64,000 bases of DNA, taken from assembly GCF_003284725.1 (NCBI RefSeq), contig NZ_PGTO01000006.1, forward strand, positions 1 through 64,000. The letters run 5' to 3'. Made by a program: the position numbers and the translations under genes. The stretch's first letter is position 1. Every line of letters starts with the position of its first letter. The notes beneath the pieces were generated by a model. The model saw only the letters and a list, made by a program, of their open reading frames with translations. It was not told where the DNA came from and did not search any database. Shown here in pieces: positions 40,863 through 49,596 of the stretch. The DNA comes from Paramagnetospirillum kuznetsovii. Lineage in GTDB: Bacteria > Pseudomonadota > Alphaproteobacteria > Rhodospirillales > Magnetospirillaceae.

Positions 40863-42182
40863 TCAGACAGCGCGGCCGGGCATGACCTTCGGCTTGACCT
40901 TGCGCTTCTCGACGCGCTTCAAGATCGCATAGGTGGCCCAGCCCACCAGCAGCATGACGATGGTGAAGGCGCTATAGGATACCGGCCAGGGAATGCCCTG
41001 GGTCATCATGGAGAATTCCGACATGCCGCCGACGCCCGCCAGCACGTTGAGCGGCATGAACACCACGCTGACCACCGTCAATTGAGTGACCCGGCGGTTC
41101 TGGTTGACGTTGATGAAGCCGATGGTGGCGTCCATCAGGAAGTTGATCTTGTCGAACAGGAAGGTGGTGTGGCTGTTCAGCGATTCGATGTCGCGCAGGA
41201 TTTCCTTGGCATCCTCGGTCTGGGCCGGAGACAGGAAGCGGCCCCTGATCAGGAAGGAAACAGCGCGCTGGGTGTCGAGCATATTGCCGCGAATCAAGCC
41301 GTTGAGATCCTCTTCCTCGGCGATATCGGCCAGGATGCGGGCGGCGTCGGCGTCGCTGACATTCTCGCTCAGCACCTCCTGGCCGACCCGGCGCAGGATG
41401 GAATAGGTGTCTTCCAGCGAATCGGCGGAATATTCCACGTCGGCGCCATAGAGGTCCAGCAGCAAGTCCTTGCAGCCCAGGCTCTTGCTGGGCTGGTTGC
41501 GGGCACGCAGCCTTTGCAGGCGGAAGACGGGCAATTCCTCGTTGCGCACCGTGAACAGGACGTCGTCATGGATGATGAAGGCGACCGGCACGCTACGCGA
41601 GGCTCCTTCGCGATCCAGCAGGAAGTTGGAATGCAGGTGGACCTCGTCGCTTTCCTCCTCGTAGAAGCGGGCGCTGACCTCCAGGTCGGTCAGTTCCTCG
41701 GGGTCCGGCAATTCCAGCCCGCAATAGCGGGCGATCCAGCCGCGTTCCGATTTCGACGCCCCCAGGATGTCGATCCAGACCGGCCGCAGGGCTTCGAATT
41801 CCGCCCGCGATTCCACATCGACGATGCGCATGCGGCCGTCCACCGGCGTATAGGCGGTGATCTGGCCCTGGCGAAATTTCAGTTCCCTGGGGCCGGCCAA
41901 CTGCTGGCCCAGCGCGCTGGGAAGTTCCCACAAGATGTCGTCGTGGCGGGCGGGGTCGACCAATTGCCAAAGGCGGGCGGCATCCTCGGCGGGCACGGCT
42001 TCCAGTATCTTGGCCAGCTCACCGGCGTTTTGGCGCGCCAGCACCTTTTCCAGTTCGACGATGTGCTGCTTTTGGACCAGAGTCTCCACCAGATCCTGAT
42101 GCTGGGAACTCTGGGCGCGGACCATGCCTTCGACGATCTTCTGCTTGCCCAGCAGGTCCAGGACGGTTTGCAACGACATCAT
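40863..42182 (-). CDS. MgtE_N-CorA-like divalent cation transporter fusion
   Basis: A 439-residue protein. Residues ~1-110 resemble the MgtE intracellular N domain (LEKVLARQNAGELAKILEAV, DILWELPSALGQQ). The rest resembles CorA: a long cytoplasmic domain, a helix ending LMDATIGFINVNQNRRVTQL, and two C-terminal TM helices. The CorA selectivity motif GMN at the end of TM1 reads GVGGMSEF here (GMS). ATG 42182 has a TGGAGCC ribosome site. Without GMN the transported ion and direction are uncertain; it may be an efflux or regulatory homologue. Confidence 0.82.
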   Translation of the reverse strand: MMSLQTVLDLLGKQKIVEGMVRAQSSQHQDLVETLVQKQHIVELEKVLARQNAGELAKILEAVPAEDAARLWQLVDPARHDDILWELPSALGQQLAGPRELKFRQGQITAYTPVDGRMRIVDVESRAEFEALRPVWIDILGASKSERGWIARYCGLELPDPEELTDLEVSARFYEEESDEVHLHSNFLLDREGASRSVPVAFIIHDDVLFTVRNEELPVFRLQRLRARNQPSKSLGCKDLLLDLYGADVEYSADSLEDTYSILRRVGQEVLSENVSDADAARILADIAEEEDLNGLIRGNMLDTQRAVSFLIRGRFLSPAQTEDAKEILRDIESLNSHTTFLFDKINFLMDATIGFINVNQNRRVTQLTVVSVVFMPLNVLAGVGGMSEFSMMTQGIPWPVSYSAFTIVMLLVGWATYAILKRVEKRKVKPKVMPGRAV

Positions 42183-42349
42183 GCGGCTCCATTTCTGGCG
42201 CGACGACTTTTCCGTGGCAGGCCTTACCACCGAACGGGGCGGCATGGTAGTTCAAACCTGCACCGCTTGGAACGCGGAGCCGTTCGCCATTCCCCCTTGC
42301 GCCTCTCCCAACGGGTCGGTACGGTAATCACACTCTGACCTCGTATTTT

Positions 42350-43572
42350 GTGGGGGCCATTACAGTGCTCGACGGCAAGCGGGTTCTTCTGATCATTTCC
42401 GGCGGCATTGCCGCGTATAAATCACTGGAACTCATCCGCAGGCTGAAGGATCGCGGCTGCGCGGTGCGCTGTATCCTCACCAAGGGCGGCGCCAATTTCG
42501 TCACGCCGCTGTCGGTGGCGGCGCTGTCGGGCGACAAGGTCTATCAGGAGACATTCGATCTGACCGACGAGGCCGAGATGGGCCATATCCGGCTGTCGCG
42601 CGAAGCGGATCTGGTGGTGGTGGCGCCCGCCACCGCCAATCTGCTGGCCAAGATGGCCAATGGGATCGCCGATGACCTTGCCTCCACCGCTCTTCTGGCC
42701 ACCGATAAGAAGGTGCTGGTGGCGCCCGCCATGAACACCATGATGTGGGAGCACGCGGCCACCCAGGCCAATCTCGCCACCCTCAAGACCCGTGGCGTCG
42801 CCCAGGTGGGCCCCAATGCGGGCGATCTTGCCTGCGGCGAGGTGGGGGCGGGGCGCATGGCGGAACCGGCCGAGATCCTGGCCGCCATCGAGGCCGCATT
42901 AGGCACGCCGGGACCGCTTGCCGGTAAGAAAGCGGTGGTCACCAGCGGTCCCACCCATGAGGCCATCGACCCGGTGCGCTATATCGCCAACCATTCCTCG
43001 GGCAAGCAGGGCCACGCCATCGCGGCGGCGCTGGCGGCGCTGGGCGCCGAGGTCACCTTGGTCAGCGGACCGGTCCATATTCCTGATCCCACGGGCGTAA
43101 AGGTGGTGCGGGTGCGCAGCGCCTCCGAGATGCTGGATGCGGTCAAGGCAGCGTTGCCTGCGGATATGGCGGTCTGCGCCGCCGCCGTCGCCGATTGGAC
43201 GGTGGCCAACCGCGCCACCGAGAAGCGAAAGAAAAAGGCCGGGGCGCCGCCGCCGGTGATCGAGCTTGCCCCCAATCCCGATATCCTGGCGGCGGTGTCC
43301 AAAGGTGAGGGCTGTTCCCGGCCGCGTCTGGTGGTGGGCTTCGCCGCCGAGACCGAGACCCTGTTGGACAATGCCCGCGACAAGCTGGCGCGCAAGGGCT
43401 GCGACTGGATCGTGGCCAACGACGTGTCCGAGGGAACCGGAACCTTCGGCGGCGATTCCAATGTGGTTCATCTGGTGGATGCCAAGGGCGTCGAGGACTG
43501 GCCGCGCCTGGGCAAGGACGAGGTCGCCGCCCGCTTGGCCCTCCGCATCGCCGCCGTGCTGGGGGAGGGGAA

Positions 43573-43576
<4 letters not shown>
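42350..43576 (+). CDS. coaBC: Bifunctional phosphopantothenoylcysteine decarboxylase/synthetase
   Basis: A 408-residue coenzyme A biosynthesis enzyme. The N-terminal CoaC flavoprotein has [16 protein letters not shown], the catalytic His near ANFVTP...EMGHIRLS, and APAMNTMMW. The C-terminal CoaB domain has [19 protein letters not shown] and AAVADW. It starts at GTG 42350; a second GTG 15 bases later is possible. Its stop overlaps the dut start (ATGA), forming the conserved coaBC-dut pair. Confidence 0.96.
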
Positions 43577-44039
<463 letters not shown>

Positions 44040-44043
<4 letters not shown>

Positions 44044-44495
44044 TCCGTCCGTCGAAAAAGATGCTGTTCGCCATCGAGGCGGTTCTCGACATCGCCTATC
44101 ATGCCGGTGGCGAGCCGGTGCAAAGCCGCGAGATCACCCGGCGCCAGGGCATTCCGCGGCGCTATCTGGAGCAAACCTTGCAACAACTGGTTCGTGCGGG
44201 CGTTCTGGTCGGCGTGCGCGGCCCCCGGGGCGGCTATCGCCTTGCCCGCGAACGCCGCCGCATCTCGGTGGGCGAGATCGTCCGGGTGGTCCGCGCCCTG
44301 GAAACCGCCGAAGACCCCTATCAGGACATGCCCGCCTCGGAACTGGGCAAGCTGGTCATCCGCCCCATGTGGGGCGATCTGTCGGAAGAGATCATGGGGC
44401 GGCTGGACGCCATCACCGTCGATGATCTCTGCATGCGCGCCTATAAGGGCGGCATTCCCAGCGAAGCCCACCAGAAGTTGGACTTCACGATTTAG
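44040..44495 (+). CDS. Rrf2 family transcriptional regulator
   Basis: A 151-residue regulator. The winged helix is [20 protein letters not shown], then [20 protein letters not shown], then [15 protein letters not shown], typical of Rrf2. The three-cysteine Fe-S cluster of IscR/NsrR is missing (only one Cys, near residue 135), so it is more like the cluster-free CymR type. It overlaps dut by four bases and is followed by cysK 55 bases downstream. A perfect palindrome lies between them, so control of cysK is the obvious proposal. Confidence 0.88.
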
Positions 44496-44505
44496 TCATG
44501 CTAAT
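44478..44505 (+). promoter_or_regulatory. Candidate cysK promoter
   Basis: TTGGAC (44478-44483) and GCTAAT (44500-44505) with a 16-base spacer, partly inside the end of the Rrf2 gene. The palindrome at 44508 begins two bases after the -10, covering the expected start of transcription. Confidence 0.45.
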
Positions 44506-44507
44506 GT

Positions 44508-44527
44508 GTAGTTAACGTCTTAACTAC
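44508..44527. promoter_or_regulatory. Perfect palindrome before cysK, candidate Rrf2 operator
   Basis: GTAGTTAA-CGTC-TTAACTAC: two perfect eight-base arms around a four-base centre, 24 bases before the cysK ATG. There is no T-run, so it is not a terminator. Its position over the promoter suits a repressor site for the adjacent Rrf2 protein. Confidence 0.65.
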
Positions 44528-44550
44528 GGAATTTTTGTGGGGAATACATT

Positions 44551-45519
44551 ATGGCCGCAGATACCCAGTCCGGCTCCGCGTTCCGGGGCAAGATCTACGA
44601 CAACATCATCGACACCATCGGCGCCACGCCGCTGGTCCGCTTCAAGCGTCTGGCCGCCGAGGCCGGGGCCAAGGCCGATATCGTCGGCAAGCTGGAATTC
44701 TTCAATCCGCTGGCCTCGGTGAAGGACCGCATCGGCTTTGCCATGATCGAGGCCGCCGAGGCCTCCGGGCAGTTGAAGGCGGGCGGCACCATCATCGAGC
44801 CGACCTCGGGCAATACCGGCATCGCGCTGGCCTTCGTCGCCGCCGCGCGCGGCTACAAACTGATCTTGTGCATGCCGGAAAGCATGTCGCTGGAACGTCG
44901 TAAAATGTTGCAGTTGCTGGGCGCCGAGATCGTGCTGACCCCGGCCTCCAAGGGCATGACCGGCGCGGTGCGCCAGGCCGAGGAGCTGGTGGCGTCCACC
45001 CCTGGCGCCATCATGCCGCAGCAGTTCAAGAACGAGGCCAATCCCGCCATTCACGAGAAGACCACCGCCGAGGAAATCTGGAACGACACCGCCGGTAAGG
45101 TGGACATCATCGTGTCCGGCGTCGGCACCGGCGGCACCATTTCCGGCATCGGTCATGTGCTGAAGAAGCGCAAGCCCGGCCTGAAGATGGTTGCGGTGGA
45201 GCCCGAGGACAGCCCGGTCCTGTCCGGCGGCGCCCCCGGCCCCCACAAGATTCAAGGCATCGGCGCCGGTTTCGTGCCCGACATCCTGGATCGCGGCGTC
45301 ATCGACGAAATCCTCCAGATCGGCAACGAGACCGCTCTCGCCACCGCCCGCAAGGCGGCCAAGCTGGAAGGCGTGCCGGTGGGCATTTCCTCGGGCGCCG
45401 CCATCGCGGCGGCCCTGGAACTAGGCACCCGGCCGGAAAATGCGGGAAAGCTGATCGTCGCCATCATCCCCAGCTTCGCCGAACGTTACCTGTCCACCGC
45501 CCTGTTCGATCAGGTGTAG
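44551..45519 (+). CDS. cysK: Cysteine synthase A
   Basis: A 322-residue PLP enzyme forming cysteine from O-acetylserine and sulfide. The PLP lysine is K58 in ASVKDRIG; other marks are [11 protein letters not shown], the PLP-phosphate loop [10 protein letters not shown], and the end [12 protein letters not shown]. Length is normal. It follows an Rrf2 regulator gene and a perfect palindrome, suggesting sulfur- or cysteine-responsive control. Confidence 0.97.
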   Translation: MAADTQSGSAFRGKIYDNIIDTIGATPLVRFKRLAAEAGAKADIVGKLEFFNPLASVKDRIGFAMIEAAEASGQLKAGGTIIEPTSGNTGIALAFVAAARGYKLILCMPESMSLERRKMLQLLGAEIVLTPASKGMTGAVRQAEELVASTPGAIMPQQFKNEANPAIHEKTTAEEIWNDTAGKVDIIVSGVGTGGTISGIGHVLKKRKPGLKMVAVEPEDSPVLSGGAPGPHKIQGIGAGFVPDILDRGVIDEILQIGNETALATARKAAKLEGVPVGISSGAAIAAALELGTRPENAGKLIVAIIPSFAERYLSTALFDQV

Positions 45520-45529
45520 GGTTCTCATT

Positions 45530-45652
45530 AGTCCCTCTCCCAGCGGGAGAGGGTGCCCGAAGGGCGGGTGAGGGAGAATTGGCGCCACTGGCAGCGGCGT
45601 CGGGCATTCCCCCCTCACCCCGGCCCTCTCCCTCAAGGGAGAGGGAGCCACG
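45530..45652. repeat. CTCTCCC-type intergenic inverted repeat
   Basis: Contains CCCTCTCCC-AGC-GGGAGAGGG, a middle CCCGAAGGGCGGG section, then CCCTCACCCCGGCCCTCTCCC and a closing GGGAGAGGG. It is a relative of the CCCCTCCCC family at 31899, 60490 and 61537. It lies between cysK and the ThiF-like gene and may end cysK transcripts. Confidence 0.7.
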
Positions 45653-45669
45653 TTTGGAACCGCGTCGCC

Positions 45670-46470
45670 ATGGACTTCACCGAAGAGCAGATCCACCGCT
45701 ACGCCCGCCACATCATCCTGCCGGAGGTGGGCGGCGTCGGGCAGGAAAAGCTGCTGGGGTCTTCGGCCCTGGTGATCGGGGCCGGCGGGCTGGGCTCGCC
45801 GGTGATCCTGTATTTGGCGGCGGCGGGGGTCGGCACCATCGGCGTGGTGGACGACGACGACGTGGAGCTGTCCAACCTGCAGCGCCAGATCATCCACGCC
45901 ACCTCGCGCATCGGACTGGCCAAGGTGGACAGTGCCGCCTCGGTGGTGGCCGACATGAATCCCGATGTGCGGCTGGTGCCGATCCGTCAGCGGCTCGACA
46001 AGGACAATGCCCGGGCCATTTTTCGCGATTTCCAGGTGGTGGCCGACGGCTCGGACAATTTCCCCACTCGCTTTTTGGTCAACGACGCGGCGCGGCTGGA
46101 AGGCAAGACGCTGGTCTCGGCCGCCATCCTGCGCTTCGACGGCCAGTTGGCCACCTACAGGCCCGGCGGGCCGTGCTATCGCTGCATCTACCGCGAGCCG
46201 CCGCCCGAAGGCCATGTGCCCACCTGTTCCAGCGCGGGCGTGCTGGGCGCCATCGCCGGGACCATGGGGGCCATGCAGGCCACCGAAGTGTTGAAGGAGC
46301 TGCTGGGCATCGGCGACAGCCTGGCGGGCAAGCTGGTGATCTATGACGCCCTGTCGGTCACCTTCCGCACCGTCAAGGTTCCCCGCGACCCCGGTTGCCC
46401 CCTGTGCGGCGACCATCCCACCATCACCGACCTGTCCGGCCACGGGAGCACCGCCAATGTCTGCGGTTGA
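45670..46470 (+). CDS. ThiF/MoeB/HesA family adenylyltransferase
   Basis: A 266-residue E1-like enzyme that adenylates the C-terminus of a ubiquitin-like sulfur carrier (ThiS, MoaD or similar). The ATP motif is GAGGLGSPVILYLA (about residues 36-49); VDDDDVELSNLQRQIIH follows; two CxxC pairs (CYRC and CPLC) bind zinc; VPTCSSAGVLG holds the conserved Cys. No rhodanese domain and no carrier gene is adjacent, so MoeB and ThiF cannot be told apart. ATG 45670 avoids reading the upstream repeat. It overlaps the DsrE-like gene by 14 bases. Confidence 0.92.
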   Translation: MDFTEEQIHRYARHIILPEVGGVGQEKLLGSSALVIGAGGLGSPVILYLAAAGVGTIGVVDDDDVELSNLQRQIIHATSRIGLAKVDSAASVVADMNPDVRLVPIRQRLDKDNARAIFRDFQVVADGSDNFPTRFLVNDAARLEGKTLVSAAILRFDGQLATYRPGGPCYRCIYREPPPEGHVPTCSSAGVLGAIAGTMGAMQATEVLKELLGIGDSLAGKLVIYDALSVTFRTVKVPRDPGCPLCGDHPTITDLSGHGSTANVCG

Positions 46471-46903
46471 CCGGAGCGGCCCCGACAAGCTGTCCATCGT
46501 GGTGTTTTCCGGCGATTTCGACCGCATTCACTATGCCCTGGTGATGGCGGCGGCGGCGGTGGCCTCCAACACGCCTGTCACCCTGTTCTTCACCATGTGG
46601 GCGGGCAGGGCGCTGGAACGTCCGTTGGCCGACGGCTCGCCCGCCTGGACGCGGCTGAAATGCTCGGACGGCGCCGACGCCAAGGTCATGGATGACGGCT
46701 TCAAGGCCAAGGGCGTGGGCAGCTTCGAGGAACTGTTGGACGCCTGCGTGGCTTTGGGCGTCACAGTCATGGTCTGCGAGATGGGCTTGAAGGCCTTGGG
46801 CATGGACCCCGACGGACTGCGGCCCGATGTGCCGGTGACCAAGGGCGGCGTGGTCACCTTCTTGGCCGATGCATCCAAGACCGGGGCCATGCTGTTCGTC
46901 TGA
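46457..46903 (+). CDS. DsrE/DsrF-like family protein
   Basis: A 148-residue protein with the DsrE fold pattern: KLSIVVFSGDFDRIHYALVM, then VTLFFTMWAGRAL, then VMVCEMGLKALGM near residues 97-109 with a single conserved Cys. DsrE-type proteins carry sulfur as a persulfide on such a Cys. The start overlaps the ThiF-like gene by 14 bases, so the pair is translationally coupled. With cysK upstream this is a small sulfur-transfer neighbourhood. The exact acceptor is unknown. Confidence 0.85.
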   Translation: MSAVDRSGPDKLSIVVFSGDFDRIHYALVMAAAAVASNTPVTLFFTMWAGRALERPLADGSPAWTRLKCSDGADAKVMDDGFKAKGVGSFEELLDACVALGVTVMVCEMGLKALGMDPDGLRPDVPVTKGGVVTFLADASKTGAMLFV

Positions 46904-46994
46904 CCCGTTACCCAGTGTTACCAAATTGGTCGTCGGGCGGTTACACGCCAGGATCATAACGGTCACCATCGAAGTTCCAATCGAGGTGACCCAA

Positions 46995-47465
46995 ATGAAG
47001 TCCTTTCCCCGCTATACCATTGCCTTGGCCGTTGTTCTCGCTGTCGCGGGCGCGGCAGGCATCGCCCGTGCCTCCGGCCCCATGGGCGGCGGCCCGGAGG
47101 GCATGGGGCGCATGTGCTCCGACATGGATGCCAGGATGGCGGGCAAGGCCGCCTATATGGAGACCAAGCTGGGCCTGACCGAGGCGCAGAAGCATGACTT
47201 CAAGGCGCTCAATGACGCCATGAAGGCCTCGCAAGAGCCCATGAAGAAGCTTTGCGCCGAGATGGCGTCCCAGCCCCAGGCCACCACGCCCCCGACCCGC
47301 ATGGCGCAAATGCAGAAGATGATGGAAGCGCGCAGCGCCAATATGGCCACGATCATTCCCGCCATGACCAAGTTCTACGACGGTCTGACGCCCGAGCAGA
47401 AGAAGATCGCCGATTCGACGATGATGGGCGGCCAAGGTCACGGCCACGGTCCCATGGGGCACTGA
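46995..47465 (+). CDS. Periplasmic LTxxQ (Spy/CpxP-like) protein
   Basis: A 156-residue protein with a signal peptide (about residues 1-26, ending GIARA). The mature part is Met-rich and helical, with two LTxxQ motifs (LTEAQK and LTPEQK), as in Spy/CpxP envelope chaperones and metal-stress sensors. The tail GGQGHGHGPMGH is His-rich and may bind metal. ATG 46995 gives the signal peptide. Two direct GTTACC repeats at 46907 and 46917 lie upstream. A bidirectional terminator follows. Confidence 0.82.
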   Translation: MKSFPRYTIALAVVLAVAGAAGIARASGPMGGGPEGMGRMCSDMDARMAGKAAYMETKLGLTEAQKHDFKALNDAMKASQEPMKKLCAEMASQPQATTPPTRMAQMQKMMEARSANMATIIPAMTKFYDGLTPEQKKIADSTMMGGQGHGHGPMGH

Positions 47466-47479
47466 CCCCACCCAATGAA

Positions 47480-47510
47480 AAGCCCCCCGAGGCATCGCTT
47501 CGGGGGGCTT
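47480..47510. terminator. Bidirectional terminator between the LTxxQ gene and the hydroxyacid dehydrogenase gene
   Basis: A perfect 11-base inverted repeat AAGCCCCCCGA / TCGGGGGGCTT with a nine-base loop; T-rich on the plus strand (TTTGTC) and TTTTCATT on the minus strand. It serves two convergent genes. Confidence 0.88.
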
Positions 47511-47525
47511 TGTCATCTTCGCAGT

Positions 47526-48512
47526 CTAGAACATGGAAGCAAGAACCCGGTCCGGCGGATGGTGGCCGTCGGCGAAGGTCTTGATATTGATCAGCACCTT
47601 CTCGCCCATGTCGATGCGGCCCTCGATGGTGGCCGAGCCCAGATGGGGCAGCAGCACCACGTTGTCGAGCGCCAGCAGCTTGGGATTCACGGCGGGTTCG
47701 TGCTCGAACACGTCGAGACCGGCACCGGCCAGATCCTTGCGGATCAGCATGCGGGTCAGCGCGTTCTCGTCGACGATCTCGCCGCGCGCGGTGTTGACCA
47801 CATAGGCGTGCTTGGGCAGCAGCTCCAGGCGCCGGGCCGACAGCAGGTGGAAGGTGGCCGGGGTATGCGGGCAGTGGACGGTGACCACGTCCATGCGGGC
47901 CAGCATCTGGTCCAGGCTTTCCCAATAGGTCGCCTCCAACTCCTTCTCGATGTCGGGATGGACCTTCTTGCGATTGTGGTAGTGGATGGACATGCCGAAG
48001 GCCTTGGCGCGCCGCGCCACGGCTTGGCCGATGCGGCCCATGCCGATGATGCCAAGGCGCTTGCCCCAAATGCGGTGGCCCAGCATGAAGGTCGGGCCCC
48101 AGCCCTTCCAATCGCCCGAACGGATCAGGCGTTCGCCCTCGCTGATCCGACGCGGCACCGCCAGGATCAGGGCCATGGCCATGTCGGCGGTATCCTCGGT
48201 CAGCACGCCGGGGGTGTTGGTGATGGTGATGCCGCGGCTTCGCGCGCTGGCGAGATCGATGTGATCCACGCCGGTTCCGAAATTGGCGATCAATTTCAGG
48301 TTGGGACCGGCTTGGGACATGATGGCCGCGTCGACGCGGTCGGTGACGGTGGGAACCAGCACGTCGGCGGTCTTGACCGCCTCGATCAGCTCCGCCTTGC
48401 TCATGGGATGGTCATCGACGTTCAGCTTGGCGTCGAACAATTCCATCATCCGGGTCTCGATGACGTCGGGCAGCTTGCGGCTGACCACGACGACCGGCTT
48501 CTTATGTGGCAT
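47526..48512 (-). CDS. D-isomer 2-hydroxyacid dehydrogenase (glyoxylate/hydroxypyruvate reductase type)
   Basis: A 328-residue NAD(P)-dependent enzyme. The Rossmann motif is GIIGMGRIGQAVARRAKAFG, the catalytic Arg region NTARGEIVDENAL, the Glu region DVFEHEP, and the catalytic His in LLPHLGSAT. It reduces glyoxylate or another 2-oxoacid; the exact substrate is not fixed by these motifs. ATG 48512 has a GGGAGGAG ribosome site and removes a 10-codon upstream extension. Confidence 0.92.
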   Translation of the reverse strand: MPHKKPVVVVSRKLPDVIETRMMELFDAKLNVDDHPMSKAELIEAVKTADVLVPTVTDRVDAAIMSQAGPNLKLIANFGTGVDHIDLASARSRGITITNTPGVLTEDTADMAMALILAVPRRISEGERLIRSGDWKGWGPTFMLGHRIWGKRLGIIGMGRIGQAVARRAKAFGMSIHYHNRKKVHPDIEKELEATYWESLDQMLARMDVVTVHCPHTPATFHLLSARRLELLPKHAYVVNTARGEIVDENALTRMLIRKDLAGAGLDVFEHEPAVNPKLLALDNVVLLPHLGSATIEGRIDMGEKVLINIKTFADGHHPPDRVLASMF

Positions 48513-48657
48513 TTCTCTACTCCTCCCGGGGCCTGTCCTCACGACCTAGCAACTCGAAGTGCCCTTGTCCAGAGCCCTTTTTGAACTTCTTGAAAGTGAC
48601 CTGCTCCACTCGCCTTGACCATCGGGTCGAAGCCACCCCTATAATGCCGCCGGAGGG

Positions 48658-49161
48658 ATGATGATTTCGAGTCTGATCGGTGGATTTCTCGCGGCGATAA
48701 TGGCGCTGTCCGTGGCTGCGTCCGCGTTGGCGGGCGAGGCCAGCGGCTTGCCCTTGCCGCGCTTTGTCTCTTTGCGATCGGACGAAGTCAATCTGCGCAC
48801 CGGGCCGGGGCAGCGCTATCCCATCGAATGGATCTACGCCCGCAAGGATCTGCCCGTCGAGGTCATCGCCGAATTCGAGGCTTGGCGTAAAATCCGCGAC
48901 TGGCAGGGCGCCGAGGGTTGGGTCCACCAAGCCATGTTGTCGGGCCGCCGCATGATGGTGGTGATCGGCAGCCAACGGCAATTGCGCGGCTCCGACGGAG
49001 ACGCCACCGATACGCTGGCCATCGTGGAGGCGGGAGTCTTGGGGCGCCTGCTGCAGTGCCCGCGCAACCGCGACTTCTGCCGGGTCGAGGTGGGCCAGGT
49101 CCAGGGCTGGCTCAAGCGCGACGAAATCTGGGGCGTCTATAAAGGTGAGTGGATTGAATAA
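48658..49161 (+). CDS. Secreted bacterial SH3-domain protein
   Basis: A 167-residue protein with a signal peptide (about residues 1-25, ending ALAG). An SH3b domain follows (SLRSDEVNLRTGPGQRYPIE, then WRKIRDWQGAEGWVHQAML) and a second SH3-like half ends GQVQGWLKRDEIWGVYKGEW. Such proteins bind peptidoglycan or act in the envelope. It stands alone, divergent from the hydroxyacid dehydrogenase gene. Confidence 0.9.
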   Translation: MMISSLIGGFLAAIMALSVAASALAGEASGLPLPRFVSLRSDEVNLRTGPGQRYPIEWIYARKDLPVEVIAEFEAWRKIRDWQGAEGWVHQAMLSGRRMMVVIGSQRQLRGSDGDATDTLAIVEAGVLGRLLQCPRNRDFCRVEVGQVQGWLKRDEIWGVYKGEWIE

Positions 49162-49374
49162 TCAAAACCCATAAAATTTTATCAAAATGCAAAGAAAACT
49201 ATCCTAAAGTTTAGGCCAATTTTGTCGCATCTCATACTTTAGAGTAATTTATTCCCTTCCTTCATCATCTGACGTATAATCCCATATCAAGATAGGCGTG
49301 GGCACAGTATTCACGTCTGGGGATATGGGCTGTGGCCGTCCGAGCTGACGGCCGAAGGACAAGACGAGGCGTCC
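49162..49374 (+). promoter_or_regulatory. AT-rich gap with a strong -10 and a leader hairpin before a Cys-rich small protein
   Basis: The AT content is far above the neighbouring genes. A perfect -10 TATAAT is at 49275-49280; the -35 is poor (TTCCCT near 49252). The leader holds a seven-base stem GGCCGTC/GACGGCC (~49332-49351) before the ATG at 49375. No terminator or known riboswitch was recognised. Confidence 0.5.
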
Positions 49375-49593
49375 ATGACGCTGAGAACCGAAACGTGCAA
49401 TATCCGACTGGTGTCGGACACAGGACGTCAGCTGATCGAAGCGGATGACGAGCAGGCGCTGATCGCCTTCACCCGCAAGACCCTGGCCTGTCCCAGACTG
49501 CGCGAATGTCCCTATGGCGATTACTGCACCATATTCGCGGCGTCCCTTCTGTCAGAGCGCGGCAAGCACCCCCATGAATGCGAAGACTACTGA
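49375..49593 (+). CDS. Small cysteine-rich protein, unknown
   Basis: A 72-residue acidic protein with cysteines at about residues 8, 39, 45, 51 and 69. The middle three form CPRLRECPYGDYC (C-x5-C-x5-C), a spacing that could bind zinc or an iron-sulfur cluster. There is no signal peptide or membrane helix. It has its own promoter-like -10 and a structured leader. No family recognised. Confidence 0.65.
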   Translation: MTLRTETCNIRLVSDTGRQLIEADDEQALIAFTRKTLACPRLRECPYGDYCTIFAASLLSERGKHPHECEDY

Positions 49594-49596
49594 GCG

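Noticed and set aside
49300-49374. c-di-GMP or other known riboswitch before the Cys-rich protein
   Set aside because: Only a simple seven-base hairpin was found; conserved core sequences of GEMM, preQ1, glycine or cobalamin riboswitches were not recognised.
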